Of a stretch of DNA of 57,264 bases, positions 33,473 to 43,328 are shown piece after piece (position 1 is the stretch's first letter; every line of letters begins with the position of its first letter). Origin of the DNA: Clostridia bacterium (GTDB lineage: Bacteria; Bacillota; Clostridia; Oscillospirales; Acutalibacteraceae). The notes below the pieces were generated by a model that did not search any database, was not told the DNA's origin, and saw only the letters and a program-made list of their open reading frames with translations. The stretch lies in the NCBI GenBank assembly GCA_029226955.1, contig JAQXZA010000009.1:1-57264 (forward strand). The letters are read 5' to 3'. The position numbers were made by a program, and so were the translations under genes.

Positions 33473-35044
33473 TTATTCTCCTCTGTCCTCTATGAGAACA
33501 GCGTCAACATTATAGCTGTACGGTTTGCCTGACGTATTTTCTGACGACCTGAAAAGTGTAAGTGTGACTTTGTCGCCCGGTTTGTACTGTTTCATTTCGT
33601 CAATAAACTCCGTTGAGTCCTTTATGGTTTTGTCGTTAATGGCAGTAATAATATCCTTTTCCTTTACGATAGTACCGTAAAGAGAACTTTTACGATTTAT
33701 CTTTGTGATAATCATACCTTGCGGAATATTGTTTGTCTTTGACGCATAAAGCGTACAGGTTGTACCCTCTATTCCGAGTGTTCCCCTGTCGTTGACATAT
33801 CCGTATTTTATCAGCTTATTCACTATATTTGCAACGGTATTGCTCGGAATTGCAAAACCCATACCCTCGTAGTCCGTACCTACCAGTTTTGCGGTATTTA
33901 TACCGATAACCTGACCGTGTTCATTTATCAACGCTCCGCCTGAATTACCGGGATTGATAGCAGCGTCCGTCTGAATATACTTTACATATCCGTTTGATGA
34001 CAGAACCCTGTTAAGTGCGGAAACTGCACCCTTTGTCAGCGAATTTGAAAATGCCGCACCGCCGGGATTGCCTATTGCATAGACTTCCTGACCTACAACA
34101 AGACCGTCAGAATCGGCAAAATCCGCCTTTGTAAGATTTTCAGCACTTATTTTCAGTACGGCAAGGTCAGTTTTTGTATCAATTCCGATAATTGTACCAA
34201 GATACTGTTCACCTGTACTGAGCGTAACCATAACGCCTGTATCTTTTGAGTCGTCAACAACGTGGCTGTTTGTTGCTATATATCCGTCTGATGAAATAAT
34301 AATTCCCGAACCTTCGCCGCTTTCAGTAAGAGTATAGTCCGTGCCGGCCTCGTATGAGGTTATGCAAACAACTGACGGTGACGCTTTTTTGTATGCACTG
34401 TTTGCAGTCAGTGCTGATGATGTTTCAGCATAAGATGTCTGTTCTGTTGAAATCTGAGGTCCGTTTTCGTCGGCACTTACGTCGGGTGCGTCAGGCAGTG
34501 ACGACGCAGAACCGTATGACGACTCAGCACCGCTGTTGTTCGGTATATTATCATCTATAAGGCTGTTATTGTTTTTATCGGGGTTTATGATAAAAATAAC
34601 CAAAGCCACAATAACAACCAACAACACCGAACTGACACACCACAGGGCAACTTTCATACCGTTATGCTTTTTTGGTGGCTTGCCGTTATTATTCATATTC
34701 GGCTGATACTGATAACTGAAATTATTCTGATTATAATTCTGATTATTAAGATTAAAATTATTTGGATTGTATTGGTTATACCTCATATTGTTATAGCCGT
34801 TTTGCTGATTATTATATGAATTATAATCATTGTATGGTCTTTGCTGAGGATAATTATATCCGCCGTTGTTCTGGGAATGACGTACAGGCGGCATATTTTG
34901 TGAATTATTCATAAAGTCATTTTCATTACTGCCGTTTGTAAAATCACCGTTCTGACTGTTATATTCATTATAATTGTTTCCGCTGTTTTTTTCACTGTTG
35001 TCTGCGGTACTGTCCGAGTACATATCTTCAAATTCATCTGACAT
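33473..35044 (-). CDS. HtrA/DegP-like membrane serine protease with Asn-rich tail
   Basis: 523 residues. Residues 1-125 are an extremely Asn/Gln/Tyr-rich cytoplasmic tail (for example NNQNYNQNNFSYQYQPNMNN). A membrane span follows (about 131-153, ALWCVSSVLLVVIVALVIFI), then an external linker rich in Ser, Asp and Asn. The trypsin-like domain has H261 (NSHVVDD), D293 (KTDLAVLK) and S368 (NPGNSGGAL). A PDZ domain covers about 425-510. HtrA proteases remove or sense misfolded envelope proteins. It lies 30 bases after the histidine kinase gene in what looks like one operon, as in other Gram-positives where such systems control htrA. Confidence 0.93.
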   Translation of the reverse strand: MSDEFEDMYSDSTADNSEKNSGNNYNEYNSQNGDFTNGSNENDFMNNSQNMPPVRHSQNNGGYNYPQQRPYNDYNSYNNQQNGYNNMRYNQYNPNNFNLNNQNYNQNNFSYQYQPNMNNNGKPPKKHNGMKVALWCVSSVLLVVIVALVIFIINPDKNNNSLIDDNIPNNSGAESSYGSASSLPDAPDVSADENGPQISTEQTSYAETSSALTANSAYKKASPSVVCITSYEAGTDYTLTESGEGSGIIISSDGYIATNSHVVDDSKDTGVMVTLSTGEQYLGTIIGIDTKTDLAVLKISAENLTKADFADSDGLVVGQEVYAIGNPGGAAFSNSLTKGAVSALNRVLSSNGYVKYIQTDAAINPGNSGGALINEHGQVIGINTAKLVGTDYEGMGFAIPSNTVANIVNKLIKYGYVNDRGTLGIEGTTCTLYASKTNNIPQGMIITKINRKSSLYGTIVKEKDIITAINDKTIKDSTEFIDEMKQYKPGDKVTLTLFRSSENTSGKPYSYNVDAVLIEDRGE

Positions 35045-35074
35045 ATAACATACCTCCTTTTTGGTTACATTATG

Positions 35075-36589
35075 TTAAGGAAGATTTTTTCTTTCCTGTT
35101 TTTTCTGACCATTTTGCTTTTTCGGAATATAGAATTTAAACTGACAATATTCACCGACAACACTTTCTGCGGTAATATCTCCGCCGTGAAGTCTTATTAT
35201 ACTTCTTACGAGATAAAGACCGAGTCCCAGACCTTTTTTATCCTTACTGCGTGATTTATCAGTTTTGTAAAACCTGTCAAAAATCAGTCCTATTTCCGCC
35301 TTTTCAATACCGTGACCGCTGTTAGTTATTGAAAAATCCGTGCGTTCGGAGTTTTCGGTAATATCAAACTCAATGTAGCCGCCTTCATTGGTGAATTTAA
35401 CGGCATTTTCAATAAGATTATACACAACCTGATGTAAAAGGTCTTTGTCGCCGTAAACATTTTTCGGTGTTATTTTGTCAAGACCACGTATTTCAATATT
35501 CTTTTTGTCTATCTCCTGTTCAAAGGTAATAACCACAGTTACAAGAGTAGAAAAAAGGTCAAAGTTCTGATAATTCAGTTTCAGCTCACCGCTGTCAATC
35601 CTTGAAAGGTCAAGCATTGAACGCACAAGCCTTGAAAGACGCTTTACCTCGTCAGACACAATGTGAAGATAATAATCCTGTTTTTCGGGCGGAATAGTTC
35701 CGTCAAGAATACCGTCAATAAATCCCGATATTGTCGTCATAGGCGTTTTTAATTCGTGAGAAACATTCGCAACAAAACTTTTTCTTATTTGTTCGGAAGA
35801 TGAAAGCGACTCCGCCATATTATTAAAAGCAACCGCCAGTTCGCCTATTTCGTCATTTGATGTTTCACTGACCCTTATACTGAAATCACCCTTGCCGAAC
35901 TGTTTTGCCGCCTGTGACATCTGTCTGAGCGGTTTTACAAGATTATAAGAGAAAAGTCCTATTCCAAGAATAGAAATTGCAAGTGCGGCAAAAGCCGAAA
36001 GCACAAAGACTTTCAGCATCATATCGGTAAAACCCGCTATATCACTCATATCTGACGTGACAAATACAACACCCATAACCTTTTTACCATTGTTATAATA
36101 TATCGGTCTTGCCGCAATATACCTGTCATAGTCATAAATTCCGCCAAGCGTTCCCTTTGAAAAATATGATGATTCCATTATTGATTTCTGTACTGCATCA
36201 GGGGCAACAATCATATTTGATATGACATTTTTTTCGTTGCTGACAACAAGTATAGACCTTGCATTTGTATTTGTGACAATAACATCAACACCGGCATCAT
36301 TGACATAAAGTTTAAGAAAATCTGTTATTTCACCGGCACGGTTTATTGAAAAAGAATCTTCTCTGCCGTCAAGTGACTGATTTATCGCAACATTCGAGCG
36401 GATAAATTCAGCTATGTTTTCGGCACGACTGTCAAGGTCAATCCGTTTTTGGTTTGACCAGTAATTCGTAATGGTAATTATAAGTATTATTCCCAGAACA
36501 AGAAAACTGAAAAATACCATAATAAGACTGACGTTCATATATTTTTTGAACAAGGACTTTTTCGCAATAAATTTATTCTTTAACTTCAA
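35075..36589 (-). CDS. Sensor histidine kinase
   Basis: 504 residues with a TTG start that overlaps the response-regulator gene by 17 bases. The order is a membrane span (MVFFSFLVLGIILIITI), a large external sensor domain (about 50-190), a second span, a HAMP domain, a dimerisation domain with H278 (FVANVSHELKTPM), and an ATP-binding domain with NLIENAVKFTNEGG and GLGLGLYLVRSI. It autophosphorylates and passes the phosphate to the regulator encoded just upstream. The signal is not evident; the adjoining htrA suggests envelope stress. Confidence 0.93.
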   Translation of the reverse strand: MKLKNKFIAKKSLFKKYMNVSLIMVFFSFLVLGIILIITITNYWSNQKRIDLDSRAENIAEFIRSNVAINQSLDGREDSFSINRAGEITDFLKLYVNDAGVDVIVTNTNARSILVVSNEKNVISNMIVAPDAVQKSIMESSYFSKGTLGGIYDYDRYIAARPIYYNNGKKVMGVVFVTSDMSDIAGFTDMMLKVFVLSAFAALAISILGIGLFSYNLVKPLRQMSQAAKQFGKGDFSIRVSETSNDEIGELAVAFNNMAESLSSSEQIRKSFVANVSHELKTPMTTISGFIDGILDGTIPPEKQDYYLHIVSDEVKRLSRLVRSMLDLSRIDSGELKLNYQNFDLFSTLVTVVITFEQEIDKKNIEIRGLDKITPKNVYGDKDLLHQVVYNLIENAVKFTNEGGYIEFDITENSERTDFSITNSGHGIEKAEIGLIFDRFYKTDKSRSKDKKGLGLGLYLVRSIIRLHGGDITAESVVGEYCQFKFYIPKKQNGQKKQERKNLP

Positions 36590-37277
36590 ACTTATAACCT
36601 ACTCCCCATACAGTTTTCAATGCCCATTTGTCCGAAACACCTTCGAGCTTTTCTCTCAGACGCTTAACGTGTACATCTACTGTACGGGAATCGCCGTAAT
36701 AGTCAAATCCCCACACTTCATCAAGAAGTTGGTCACGGGTAAACACTCTGTTCGGGTTGCTTGCAAGATGATAGATAAGTTCCATTTCCTTTGGAGGAGT
36801 ATCTATCTGTTCGCCGTTTACTCTTAACTCATAATTTGTAAGGTTAATAACCAGTTTATCATAACGCACTTCTTTTTTAGCCGGTTCTGAATTAAGCTGC
36901 TGTTCACTGCCGTTGGCACGTCTTAAAACCGCCTTGATTCTTGCAACGATTTCCTTTGTTTCAAACGGCTTTACAACATAGTCGTCGGCACCAAGTTCAA
37001 GTCCGAGTACCTTATCAAAAACTTCACCCTTTGCGGTAAGCATAATTATCGGGCATTGTGATGTTTTTCTTATTTCTCTGCAAACCTGCCAGCCGTCAAG
37101 AACAGGCAACATTATATCAAGAAGTACAAGGTCAGGTTTTTCGGTTTTGAATTTTGTTACAGCCTGACCGCCGTCATTTGCAATAACAACATCATAGCCT
37201 TCCTTTTCGATATATAATCTTAAAAGTTCACATATATTTTTATCATCATCAACAACAAGAATTTTTCCCATACTCAT
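36573..37277 (-). CDS. OmpR/PhoB family response regulator
   Basis: A 234-residue regulator. The receiver domain has the acidic pocket D10-D12, phosphoacceptor D54 (LVLLDIMLP) and K about 104 (DDYVVKPF). The C-terminal winged helix has EMELIYHLASNPNRVFTRDQ (truncated here) and GYKFE at the end. GAGG lies nine bases before the ATG. It is the first gene of an RR-HK-HtrA operon. The upstream gap (37278-37413) contains a TATAAT box on the minus strand with only a weak -35 partner. Confidence 0.94.
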   Translation of the reverse strand: MSMGKILVVDDDKNICELLRLYIEKEGYDVVIANDGGQAVTKFKTEKPDLVLLDIMLPVLDGWQVCREIRKTSQCPIIMLTAKGEVFDKVLGLELGADDYVVKPFETKEIVARIKAVLRRANGSEQQLNSEPAKKEVRYDKLVINLTNYELRVNGEQIDTPPKEMELIYHLASNPNRVFTRDQLLDEVWGFDYYGDSRTVDVHVKRLREKLEGVSDKWALKTVWGVGYKFEVKE

Positions 37278-37413
37278 AATTTACGACCTCACTTTATATT
37301 ATTAAATCCGATTTTATCCTAACTTACAATAATATCATTATAACATAATTACAAAGCAAATGTATAGAGAAATTATAAATTTATTCTGTAAATAACCTTG
37401 ATAATTCACAAAA

Positions 37414-37438
37414 GGGCTTGCGACAAAACCGCAAGCCC
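37414..37438 (-). terminator. Terminator of the second ABC exporter operon
   Basis: GGGCTTGCG and CGCAAGCCC are perfect arms around ACAAAAC. Read leftward, TTTTGTG follows. It lies 22 bases past the permease stop. Confidence 0.8.
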
Positions 37439-37460
37439 CGTGAATATATAAATACGATAT

Positions 37461-38267
37461 TTATTTTATGTCACGCTTTCTGAATACCATAAGACCTATT
37501 GCACCTGTAACAACAATATATCCCAAACCTATAAGCAACGGAATGTATATTTCGCCGTCAAGACAGCTTTTTTCTACAATAGTAAATGTGTTCAATATCC
37601 AGAATCTTGAATAATTGCTGAAATTCTCGACAAACACGCCAAGTACCTGAAAGATTGATGAAACAAAAACAACAATACATATTGAAGTTGCAACGGAAAC
37701 ACCTGTTTTTCTGAACAGCATTGCAAACATCAGATACATTGACGCTGACGCAACAGCAAGAATCAAATATGTAAAAATCATTAAAATCATCTGCCATAAG
37801 CTGACATCAGTATTTGTCGGCATAGAAATGAACGCAACTATAATTCCGCCAATAACAAAAAGTGAAACAATAATAAGTGAGCTTACAACAGATACAATGA
37901 ATTTTGAAATATATATCTGAGTTCTTGAAAAACCTCTTGAAACGGAATTTTTGAATGTTCCCATAGAATATTCAGAAGTGATGAAAACACAAATACATAT
38001 TGCCGTCAGTATGCCGACATCAGAGTCAGTAAAAAGATAGTTTACCATTGACCATACGTTTCTTTGTGGGATTCCGCTTAATTCTAATATTGCATCTTCA
38101 CCGCCCATAATTGACGACATCATACCAAGCTGACTTTCAATCATATTTATTGACATATTCATAATATATATCATCAAGGCACCGAAACATACGGCAATAA
38201 TTGAACAGACAAGCAGCGTTTTGCCCTTGAACAGCTTTTTAAAATCCGCTTTGATAAGTCCTCCCAT
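37461..38267 (-). CDS. ABC-2 family permease
   Basis: 268 residues with six hydrophobic segments, including LLVCSIIAVCFGALMIYIM near the start, and VVTGAIGLMVF before a KRD end. A large outer loop follows the first span. The gene lies 1 base after its ATPase partner. These two-gene exporters often confer bacitracin or lantibiotic tolerance, but no cognate regulator is adjacent. GGAGGG lies eight bases before the ATG. Confidence 0.85.
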   Translation of the reverse strand: MGGLIKADFKKLFKGKTLLVCSIIAVCFGALMIYIMNMSINMIESQLGMMSSIMGGEDAILELSGIPQRNVWSMVNYLFTDSDVGILTAICICVFITSEYSMGTFKNSVSRGFSRTQIYISKFIVSVVSSLIIVSLFVIGGIIVAFISMPTNTDVSLWQMILMIFTYLILAVASASMYLMFAMLFRKTGVSVATSICIVVFVSSIFQVLGVFVENFSNYSRFWILNTFTIVEKSCLDGEIYIPLLIGLGYIVVTGAIGLMVFRKRDIK

Positions 38268-38268
38268 A

Positions 38269-39168
38269 TTACATTCCCTCCATTTTCTTTACAAAATAAG
38301 ACTCTGCACTGTTTTCCTGTGTTGAAATACCTTTTACCACAATTCCTGACTGGAAAAGTTTATTTGTAAGTTCGCCGATATTTTCAACCTTGTTGTCAAG
38401 AATTATTGCTCCGTCAGTCGCAAACGAAATATTGGCATTTTTGAGCATAGATGAAATAATTTCTGTGGCTTTTTGCGGATTATCCGTCTGAACGATTGTC
38501 TGTGTTCCGCATTTTTCGGCAAGTTCTTCTGCGGTAATTTCTTCAATCAGCTTTCCTCTTGAAATAATGCCGTAACAGGTCGCAATTTTTTCAAGTTCAC
38601 CGAGAATATGGCTTGAAATGAATATTGTCTTGCCATAGTTATTTTTCAGATTGAGTATAAGTTCACGTATTTCAATAATACCTGTCGGGTCAAGACCATT
38701 GATTGGTTCGTCAAGAATAATAAACTCAGGGTCGCCGACAAGTGCCATTGCAATACCGAGTCTTTGTTTCATACCGAGTGAAAAATCCTTTGCTTTTTTC
38801 TTGCCTGTATCGCTAAGACCTACAACTTTCAGAATTTCGTCAATAGATTTTTTGTCTGCATTAAGCATTGTACAGTACAGGTCAAGATTTTCATAAGCCG
38901 TCATATTGGTATAAAGCGACGGACTTTCTATAAGACTGCCTGTTTTCTTTCTTGCGTTCTGAACGTTATCATCTCCAAGAAGTTTAAAACTTCCCGAAGT
39001 CGCCTCTGCAAGTCCGAGTATAAGGCGGATAAAGGTTGTTTTGCCGGCACCGTTTTTTCCGACAAAGCCGTAAATCTCGCCTTTTTTTATATTAAGGCTG
39101 ACCTTATCAACGACATTTATTCCGCCGTAGTTTTTTGTGAGTTCATTGGTTTGAAGAACATAATCCAT
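38269..39168 (-). CDS. ABC transporter ATP-binding protein (exporter type)
   Basis: 299 residues from the ATG at 39168. An ATG two codons earlier sits only one base from GGAGG and cannot be used. Walker A is GFVGKNGAGKTTF, the signature is FSLGMKQRLGIAMAL and Walker B is FIILDEPINGLDP. The C-terminal 85 residues form the usual accessory domain of BcrA-like ATPases. It forms an exporter with the downstream permease. Confidence 0.93.
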   Translation of the reverse strand: MDYVLQTNELTKNYGGINVVDKVSLNIKKGEIYGFVGKNGAGKTTFIRLILGLAEATSGSFKLLGDDNVQNARKKTGSLIESPSLYTNMTAYENLDLYCTMLNADKKSIDEILKVVGLSDTGKKKAKDFSLGMKQRLGIAMALVGDPEFIILDEPINGLDPTGIIEIRELILNLKNNYGKTIFISSHILGELEKIATCYGIISRGKLIEEITAEELAEKCGTQTIVQTDNPQKATEIISSMLKNANISFATDGAIILDNKVENIGELTNKLFQSGIVVKGISTQENSAESYFVKKMEGM

Positions 39169-39197
39169 AAACATACCTCCATTGATTATAAATTTTC

Positions 39198-39509
39198 TTA
39201 ATCGTTCTTTTCCTCAATTTCAATAATTATTCTTGATTTTTCAAGATACATTATTGTAAAGACTTCTCCTCTTTCCGCCTCGTCGTGCATTTTTGCAAAT
39301 TCCTCAATGCTGAGTGCCTTGCCGTGAATATAACCGTCATCAAGTTTTATCCTGTAATTCACCGTCATCTGAAAATACCCGTCCTCCATTTCAAACAGCG
39401 GCACAATTTCAACGGTTTTGTATGCACGGTTTTCAATGTCCTCTTTTGCGACAGACTGCATTGCAAGCGGAAAACCCTTGATTTTTCGTTTTGCGGTTTC
39501 TCTGGTCAT
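39198..39509 (-). CDS. Hypothetical protein coupled to alkD
   Basis: 103 residues from the ATG at 39509. It overlaps the AlkD stop by 4 bases (ATGA) and has GGAG eight bases upstream, inside alkD. It is acidic and soluble, without a signal peptide or cysteines, and I recognise no family. The pattern of short strands in the middle (TVEIVPLFEMEDGYFQMTV) suggests a small alpha/beta fold. The tight coupling implies production together with the DNA glycosylase. Confidence 0.65.
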   Translation of the reverse strand: MTRETAKRKIKGFPLAMQSVAKEDIENRAYKTVEIVPLFEMEDGYFQMTVNYRIKLDDGYIHGKALSIEEFAKMHDEAERGEVFTIMYLEKSRIIIEIEEKND

Positions 39510-40201
39510 AAGCACTTCTCCTTTTTTCTTATTGTCGTTTTCAGAAAATCCTTATCGGCTTTTTGCACACGGTAAGAATCGCATATTTTCCTTATTGTGC
39601 GGTTGTATGTATCGTCATCAAGAACACCACTAAGAAGAAAAGCCTTTGTTTCTTCCGGGAATTTCACATAACAAACAGACACCGCCCACGCAACAGCCAT
39701 TGACGAATAATATTTTGCTGTTTTAATTTCGGACAGCCGTTTTAATGTATATTCAATATACTCCTCATCAACAAAATAATCAAGCATAATTACTGCACCG
39801 AACCGCTGATAAAATTCTTTTTCTGAATAACAGTAAGACTCAATAAAATCCCACATAAGTGATTTGTTTTTGCTTATGAATTTCAAAGACGCACAAAAGC
39901 TGTCACACACAGACCAGTTATTTATAAGCGGCACAAAATCAGAAATAAGTTCAAACCGCTTTTCTGTATCAATCTTCAATGCACCGATAACCATACCTCT
40001 CAGCATTGTTTCTTCAAAATATATGTCCTCTCCGTCAAAACAAGACAAATCGTCATTCACGGCAATTTCAGCCGCTAATTTTCTTAATTTCGGTAGTCTT
40101 ACACCAAGCATATTATCACTGTTCGGAACAAGTGCTGACGAAAACTCTCTGTATTTATTTTCTGAAAGGGATATTAACTTTTCCCTGATTTCCTGTTTCA
40201 T
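39506..40201 (-). CDS. DNA alkylation repair protein, AlkD-like (HEAT repeats)
   Basis: 231 residues built from helical HEAT-like repeats. Family landmarks are VRLPKLRKLAAEIA near the start, the NNWSVCDSFC block (about residues 93-102) and RFGAVIMLDYF with WAVSVCYVKFPE later. AlkD-type enzymes remove bulky or charged alkylated bases without flipping them. The predicted promoter region 40202-40388 is one of the most AT-rich parts of the window and shows several TATAAT-like words but no gene. Confidence 0.9.
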   Translation of the reverse strand: MKQEIREKLISLSENKYREFSSALVPNSDNMLGVRLPKLRKLAAEIAVNDDLSCFDGEDIYFEETMLRGMVIGALKIDTEKRFELISDFVPLINNWSVCDSFCASLKFISKNKSLMWDFIESYCYSEKEFYQRFGAVIMLDYFVDEEYIEYTLKRLSEIKTAKYYSSMAVAWAVSVCYVKFPEETKAFLLSGVLDDDTYNRTIRKICDSYRVQKADKDFLKTTIRKKEKCL

Positions 40202-40388
40202 AAATTTATTATTATACTTTCCGTATATTTTAATTTTATTATTCTTACAGTAATATACTATTAGTATTTTAATTATTTTATATACACTATGTAATTATAT
40301 ACTTATTGTATAATCTTATCATTACTTTTAGTATAATATACATATTGTTTATATTTATAATAATTTACTATAAGTATATAAATAAAAT

Positions 40389-41906
40389 TTAAAAATTGCT
40401 TTCGTTTTCGTACTGATTTACAACATCAATAAATATCTGTCCGTAACGTCTTATTTTTTCTTCGCCCATACCGCTGATTTTGCTTAAATCCGTAATTTTT
40501 CTCGGTCTGTATGCCGCAATTTCTCTTAGTGTTGAGTCGCTCACAACAGCATACACAGGTACACCGTTATTCAAAGCAAGTTTAAGACGCTGTTTTCTCA
40601 GTCGTTCAAATAATGCCTCATCAACAAACAGTTTCTTTGAATCTGCACGAATAATCGTATGTTCGGAATAATTTTCAGCACTGTCACCGTTGCATACACT
40701 GCAATTATTGCACGGCGGAATAAATCTCTCACCGAAATATTCCAACATTCTCTTACGCAAACAAACAGTTTTTGATGTTGAATAAAAGGTCATAAGTTTC
40801 AGCTTTTCAAGTTCGGTTGCAAGATACTCTTCTTTTTGTTCGTCATTCATATTTTCACTGTCGGCACTTTTTTGAATGAGATATTCATTTATTCTGACAT
40901 CTCTGCCGCTGTAAAGAAGAATACACTCCGACGGTTCTCCGTCACGACCGGCACGACCGGCTTGCTGATAATATTCTTCCATATTCTGAGGCATATTGTT
41001 ATGTATAACATAGCGTACATTCGGCTTGTCGATACCCATACCAAAAGCATTTGTCGCAACAATAATTTTTGTGCGGTCATATATAAATTCATTCTGATTA
41101 TGAGTTCTGTCGCTGTCACTCATTCCGGCGTGATAAGGCAATGCGGAATATCCGTTGTCAATAAGCATAGCGGCAATTTCGTCAACAGCCTTTCGGGTTG
41201 CACAATATATTATGCCTGATTTATCTTCATTCTTTGAAACATAATTAAGAATAAACCGATTTTTGTCCAAAGGCTTGTATATGCCGAAAAACAGATTTTT
41301 CCTGTCAAAGCCTGTTGTCAGCGTAAACGGATTTTGAAGTTTAAGATTATTTATGATGTCATTCTTTACTCTTTTTGTAGCTGTTGCCGTAAAAGCCGCA
41401 ACAACAGGGCGAACAGGCAATTTGTCGATAAAATCCGCAATCTGCATATAACTTGGTCTGAAATCGTGTCCCCATTGTGAAATACAGTGTGCCTCGTCAA
41501 CCGCAATAAGTGATATTTTCTGATTACAGGCAAAGTCAATAAAACTATCCGTTGTCAGTCTTTCGGGGGCAACATAGATAATTTTATATATTCCTTTTCG
41601 TGCATTTGCTATTGCCATATCCATTTGTCGTGGTGTCAGTGAACTGTTAAGGTATGCCGCACGAACTCCCATTGAAATCAAGGCTCTTACCTGGTCTTGC
41701 ATAAGTGAAATAAGTGGCGAAATTACAAGAGTTATTCCGTCAAAAACAAGTGCCGGAATCTGATAGCATATTGACTTTCCGGCACCTGTTGGCATAACGG
41801 CGGAAATATCCCTGTGAGCAAGGATATTGTTTATAATTTCCTCCTGACCGTTTCTGAACGAATCATAGCCGTAATATTTTTTTAAAATTGCATAAATATC
41901 GGTCAA
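40389..41906 (-). CDS. recQ: RecQ family DNA helicase
   Basis: 505 residues from a proposed TTG at 41906, with AAAGGCGGTG just before it. An ATG at 41984 would begin 52 bases inside the XRE gene and add an unrelated tail, so I prefer the TTG. The order is DEAH helicase ([28 protein letters not shown]), helicase C-terminal domain ([11 protein letters not shown]), zinc-binding cysteines ([19 protein letters not shown]) and an HRDC domain at the end. The winged helix of full RecQ is missing, as in many short Clostridial RecQ proteins. It unwinds branched DNA in recombination and fork repair. Confidence 0.92.
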   Translation of the reverse strand: MTDIYAILKKYYGYDSFRNGQEEIINNILAHRDISAVMPTGAGKSICYQIPALVFDGITLVISPLISLMQDQVRALISMGVRAAYLNSSLTPRQMDMAIANARKGIYKIIYVAPERLTTDSFIDFACNQKISLIAVDEAHCISQWGHDFRPSYMQIADFIDKLPVRPVVAAFTATATKRVKNDIINNLKLQNPFTLTTGFDRKNLFFGIYKPLDKNRFILNYVSKNEDKSGIIYCATRKAVDEIAAMLIDNGYSALPYHAGMSDSDRTHNQNEFIYDRTKIIVATNAFGMGIDKPNVRYVIHNNMPQNMEEYYQQAGRAGRDGEPSECILLYSGRDVRINEYLIQKSADSENMNDEQKEEYLATELEKLKLMTFYSTSKTVCLRKRMLEYFGERFIPPCNNCSVCNGDSAENYSEHTIIRADSKKLFVDEALFERLRKQRLKLALNNGVPVYAVVSDSTLREIAAYRPRKITDLSKISGMGEEKIRRYGQIFIDVVNQYENESNF

Positions 41907-41932
41907 AAGTATTTCACCGCCTTTTAAAGTAT

Positions 41933-42538
41933 TTATTTTGTCAGAACGTGTCTGCAATAGCTTGTTTTGTGGCATTTCGGACATTTAAGACGGCGTTTTG
42001 TGATAGTATGAGAACCCATAATATAAGACCGCATATCAGGCACAAAGCGTTCTTTACATTCGGGACATTCAAAAGCCCCAGCCTCTCTGTCAAGAACACA
42101 GGCAACAATAACTCCCGAAATTATTACAAAAATGCCTATACCTATTAAAGTAACTCTCAGCCATACCGACATTTCAAGTATTCCCGACAACAGAAACAAC
42201 GGCACTGCCGAAACAAGCACCAACACAGCAACCATTGCAGACAAGATAATTTTCTTTTTGCTCTCCTGAGCCTCTTTTACTAAATTCACCATATTCTCCT
42301 CCGCTTTCTTTTTGTAGTCTGCCTCCTGTAATCTTTCGCCCGACAATAACTCATTTACGGTTATGCCAAGTTCATTACATAGCGGCAATAACAATGAAAT
42401 CTCAGGGAAACCGTTTCCACGTTCCCACTTTGAAATTGTTTTATCGCTGATATTAAGAATTTCCGCTAATTGTCTTTGTGTATAACGTTTCTTTTTTCTT
42501 TCGTCAGCGATAAATTTCCCAATTTTAATCTGATCCAT
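41933..42538 (-). CDS. XRE-type regulator with membrane spans and zinc ribbon
   Basis: 201 residues. Residues 5-60 form an XRE helix-turn-helix ([20 protein letters not shown]). Two hydrophobic spans follow (about 95-150), and the C-terminus is a CPEC...CPKC zinc ribbon with a CRHVLTK end. A cytoplasmic DNA-binding head with membrane spans suggests a one-component sensor of the envelope. Palindromic sites upstream (42591-42641) are probably its operators. It is followed by recQ after 26 bases. Confidence 0.88.
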   Translation of the reverse strand: MDQIKIGKFIADERKKKRYTQRQLAEILNISDKTISKWERGNGFPEISLLLPLCNELGITVNELLSGERLQEADYKKKAEENMVNLVKEAQESKKKIILSAMVAVLVLVSAVPLFLLSGILEMSVWLRVTLIGIGIFVIISGVIVACVLDREAGAFECPECKERFVPDMRSYIMGSHTITKRRLKCPKCHKTSYCRHVLTK

Positions 42539-42590
42539 TTGTTACCTCCTTTCTGACATCATTGTAGGACATCAAAAAGTAAATTTACAC

Positions 42591-42641
42591 CTACGGTGCG
42601 TAGAATATGGTGAATTTAAGCGGATTCTACTAAGCGTAGAA
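42591..42641 (-). promoter_or_regulatory. Two inverted repeats before the XRE gene
   Basis: CTACG-GTG-CGTAG (42591-42603) and TTCTAC-TAAGC-GTAGAA (42625-42641) share the GTAG half-site and lie 53-103 bases before the start. They would suit a dimeric XRE repressor acting on its own gene. Confidence 0.5.
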
Positions 42642-42661
42642 CTCCTGTTTCTGAGTATAAT

Positions 42662-42859
42662 TTATTGTTTTTGCTTTTTCATAATTACAAGCTGTATGAT
42701 ATTCAGTGCAATAATGACAGCAAACAATGCTATGTTAACTCCAAGACGCATTGACCAACCCTCTGTAATAATTGCCATAACCGCAAAGAACACTCCGCAT
42801 AAAGCAACAACAGCAAATATAACTTCCATAACCAATATAAATCTGCTAAGACCTTTCAT
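42662..42859 (-). CDS. Small two-span membrane protein
   Basis: 65 residues with two hydrophobic segments (FILVMEVIFAVVALCGVFFA and VNIALFAVIIALNIIQLVIM) and a KKQKQ end. GGGGG lies seven bases before the ATG. There is no recognised family. It lies upstream of the XRE regulator and 15 bases downstream of the DUF3783 gene. Confidence 0.6.
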   Translation of the reverse strand: MKGLSRFILVMEVIFAVVALCGVFFAVMAIITEGWSMRLGVNIALFAVIIALNIIQLVIMKKQKQ

Positions 42860-42874
42860 AAATAAGCCCCCTGT

Positions 42875-43252
42875 TTAATTGTTTTTATTCATTTCATCGT
42901 GGTCAGCTTTTACTGCCTTGTAAAGCTCCACGCTGTTCCAGTTCATATTTGTAGGAGTAATAACAGCCTTCAAAGCAATTTTGCCTATACCGTTTTTGTT
43001 CAATGCACGGACAAGTGCGTCAATTTTTGCACTTGTAAAGCCGCCCATAACTATCATTTCATCATTAAATCCGTCACCGTCATATTTTTCCTCAACAGGT
43101 TCAATACCCTTAATACCAGCAAGAACACCTATCGGCTGAGAAAAATCCTCTTTGCTTACGGTTTTGAGAAAAAATTTCAGCGGCAATAAAGCCCTCTTTA
43201 CTTTCGGCAAACGGTCACTGTCAAAATTATAAAGCAACACTGTTTCTCTCAC
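42875..43252 (-). CDS. DUF3783 family protein
   Basis: 125 residues, soluble. The opening ETVLLYNFDSDRLPKVKRAL and the later NEMIV-type block (DEMIVMGGFTSAKIDALVRA) with KAVITPTNMNW match DUF3783 proteins of Firmicutes. Their function is unknown. It follows lepA after a 76-base gap with heptamer repeats. Confidence 0.7.
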   Translation of the reverse strand: MRETVLLYNFDSDRLPKVKRALLPLKFFLKTVSKEDFSQPIGVLAGIKGIEPVEEKYDGDGFNDEMIVMGGFTSAKIDALVRALNKNGIGKIALKAVITPTNMNWNSVELYKAVKADHDEMNKNN

Positions 43253-43295
43253 TATATCTTCACCCCTGAATTATATATACTGACCTTTCGCACAA

Positions 43296-43323
43296 CTCCA
43301 CACTCCACTCTCCACACTCCACA
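43296..43323. repeat. Four tandem CTCCAC(A/T) heptamers
   Basis: CTCCACA, CTCCACT, CTCCACA, CTCCACA run directly before the lepA stop (43329). They are the same repeat unit as at 27961. Confidence 0.85.
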
Positions 43324-43328
43324 CTGAA

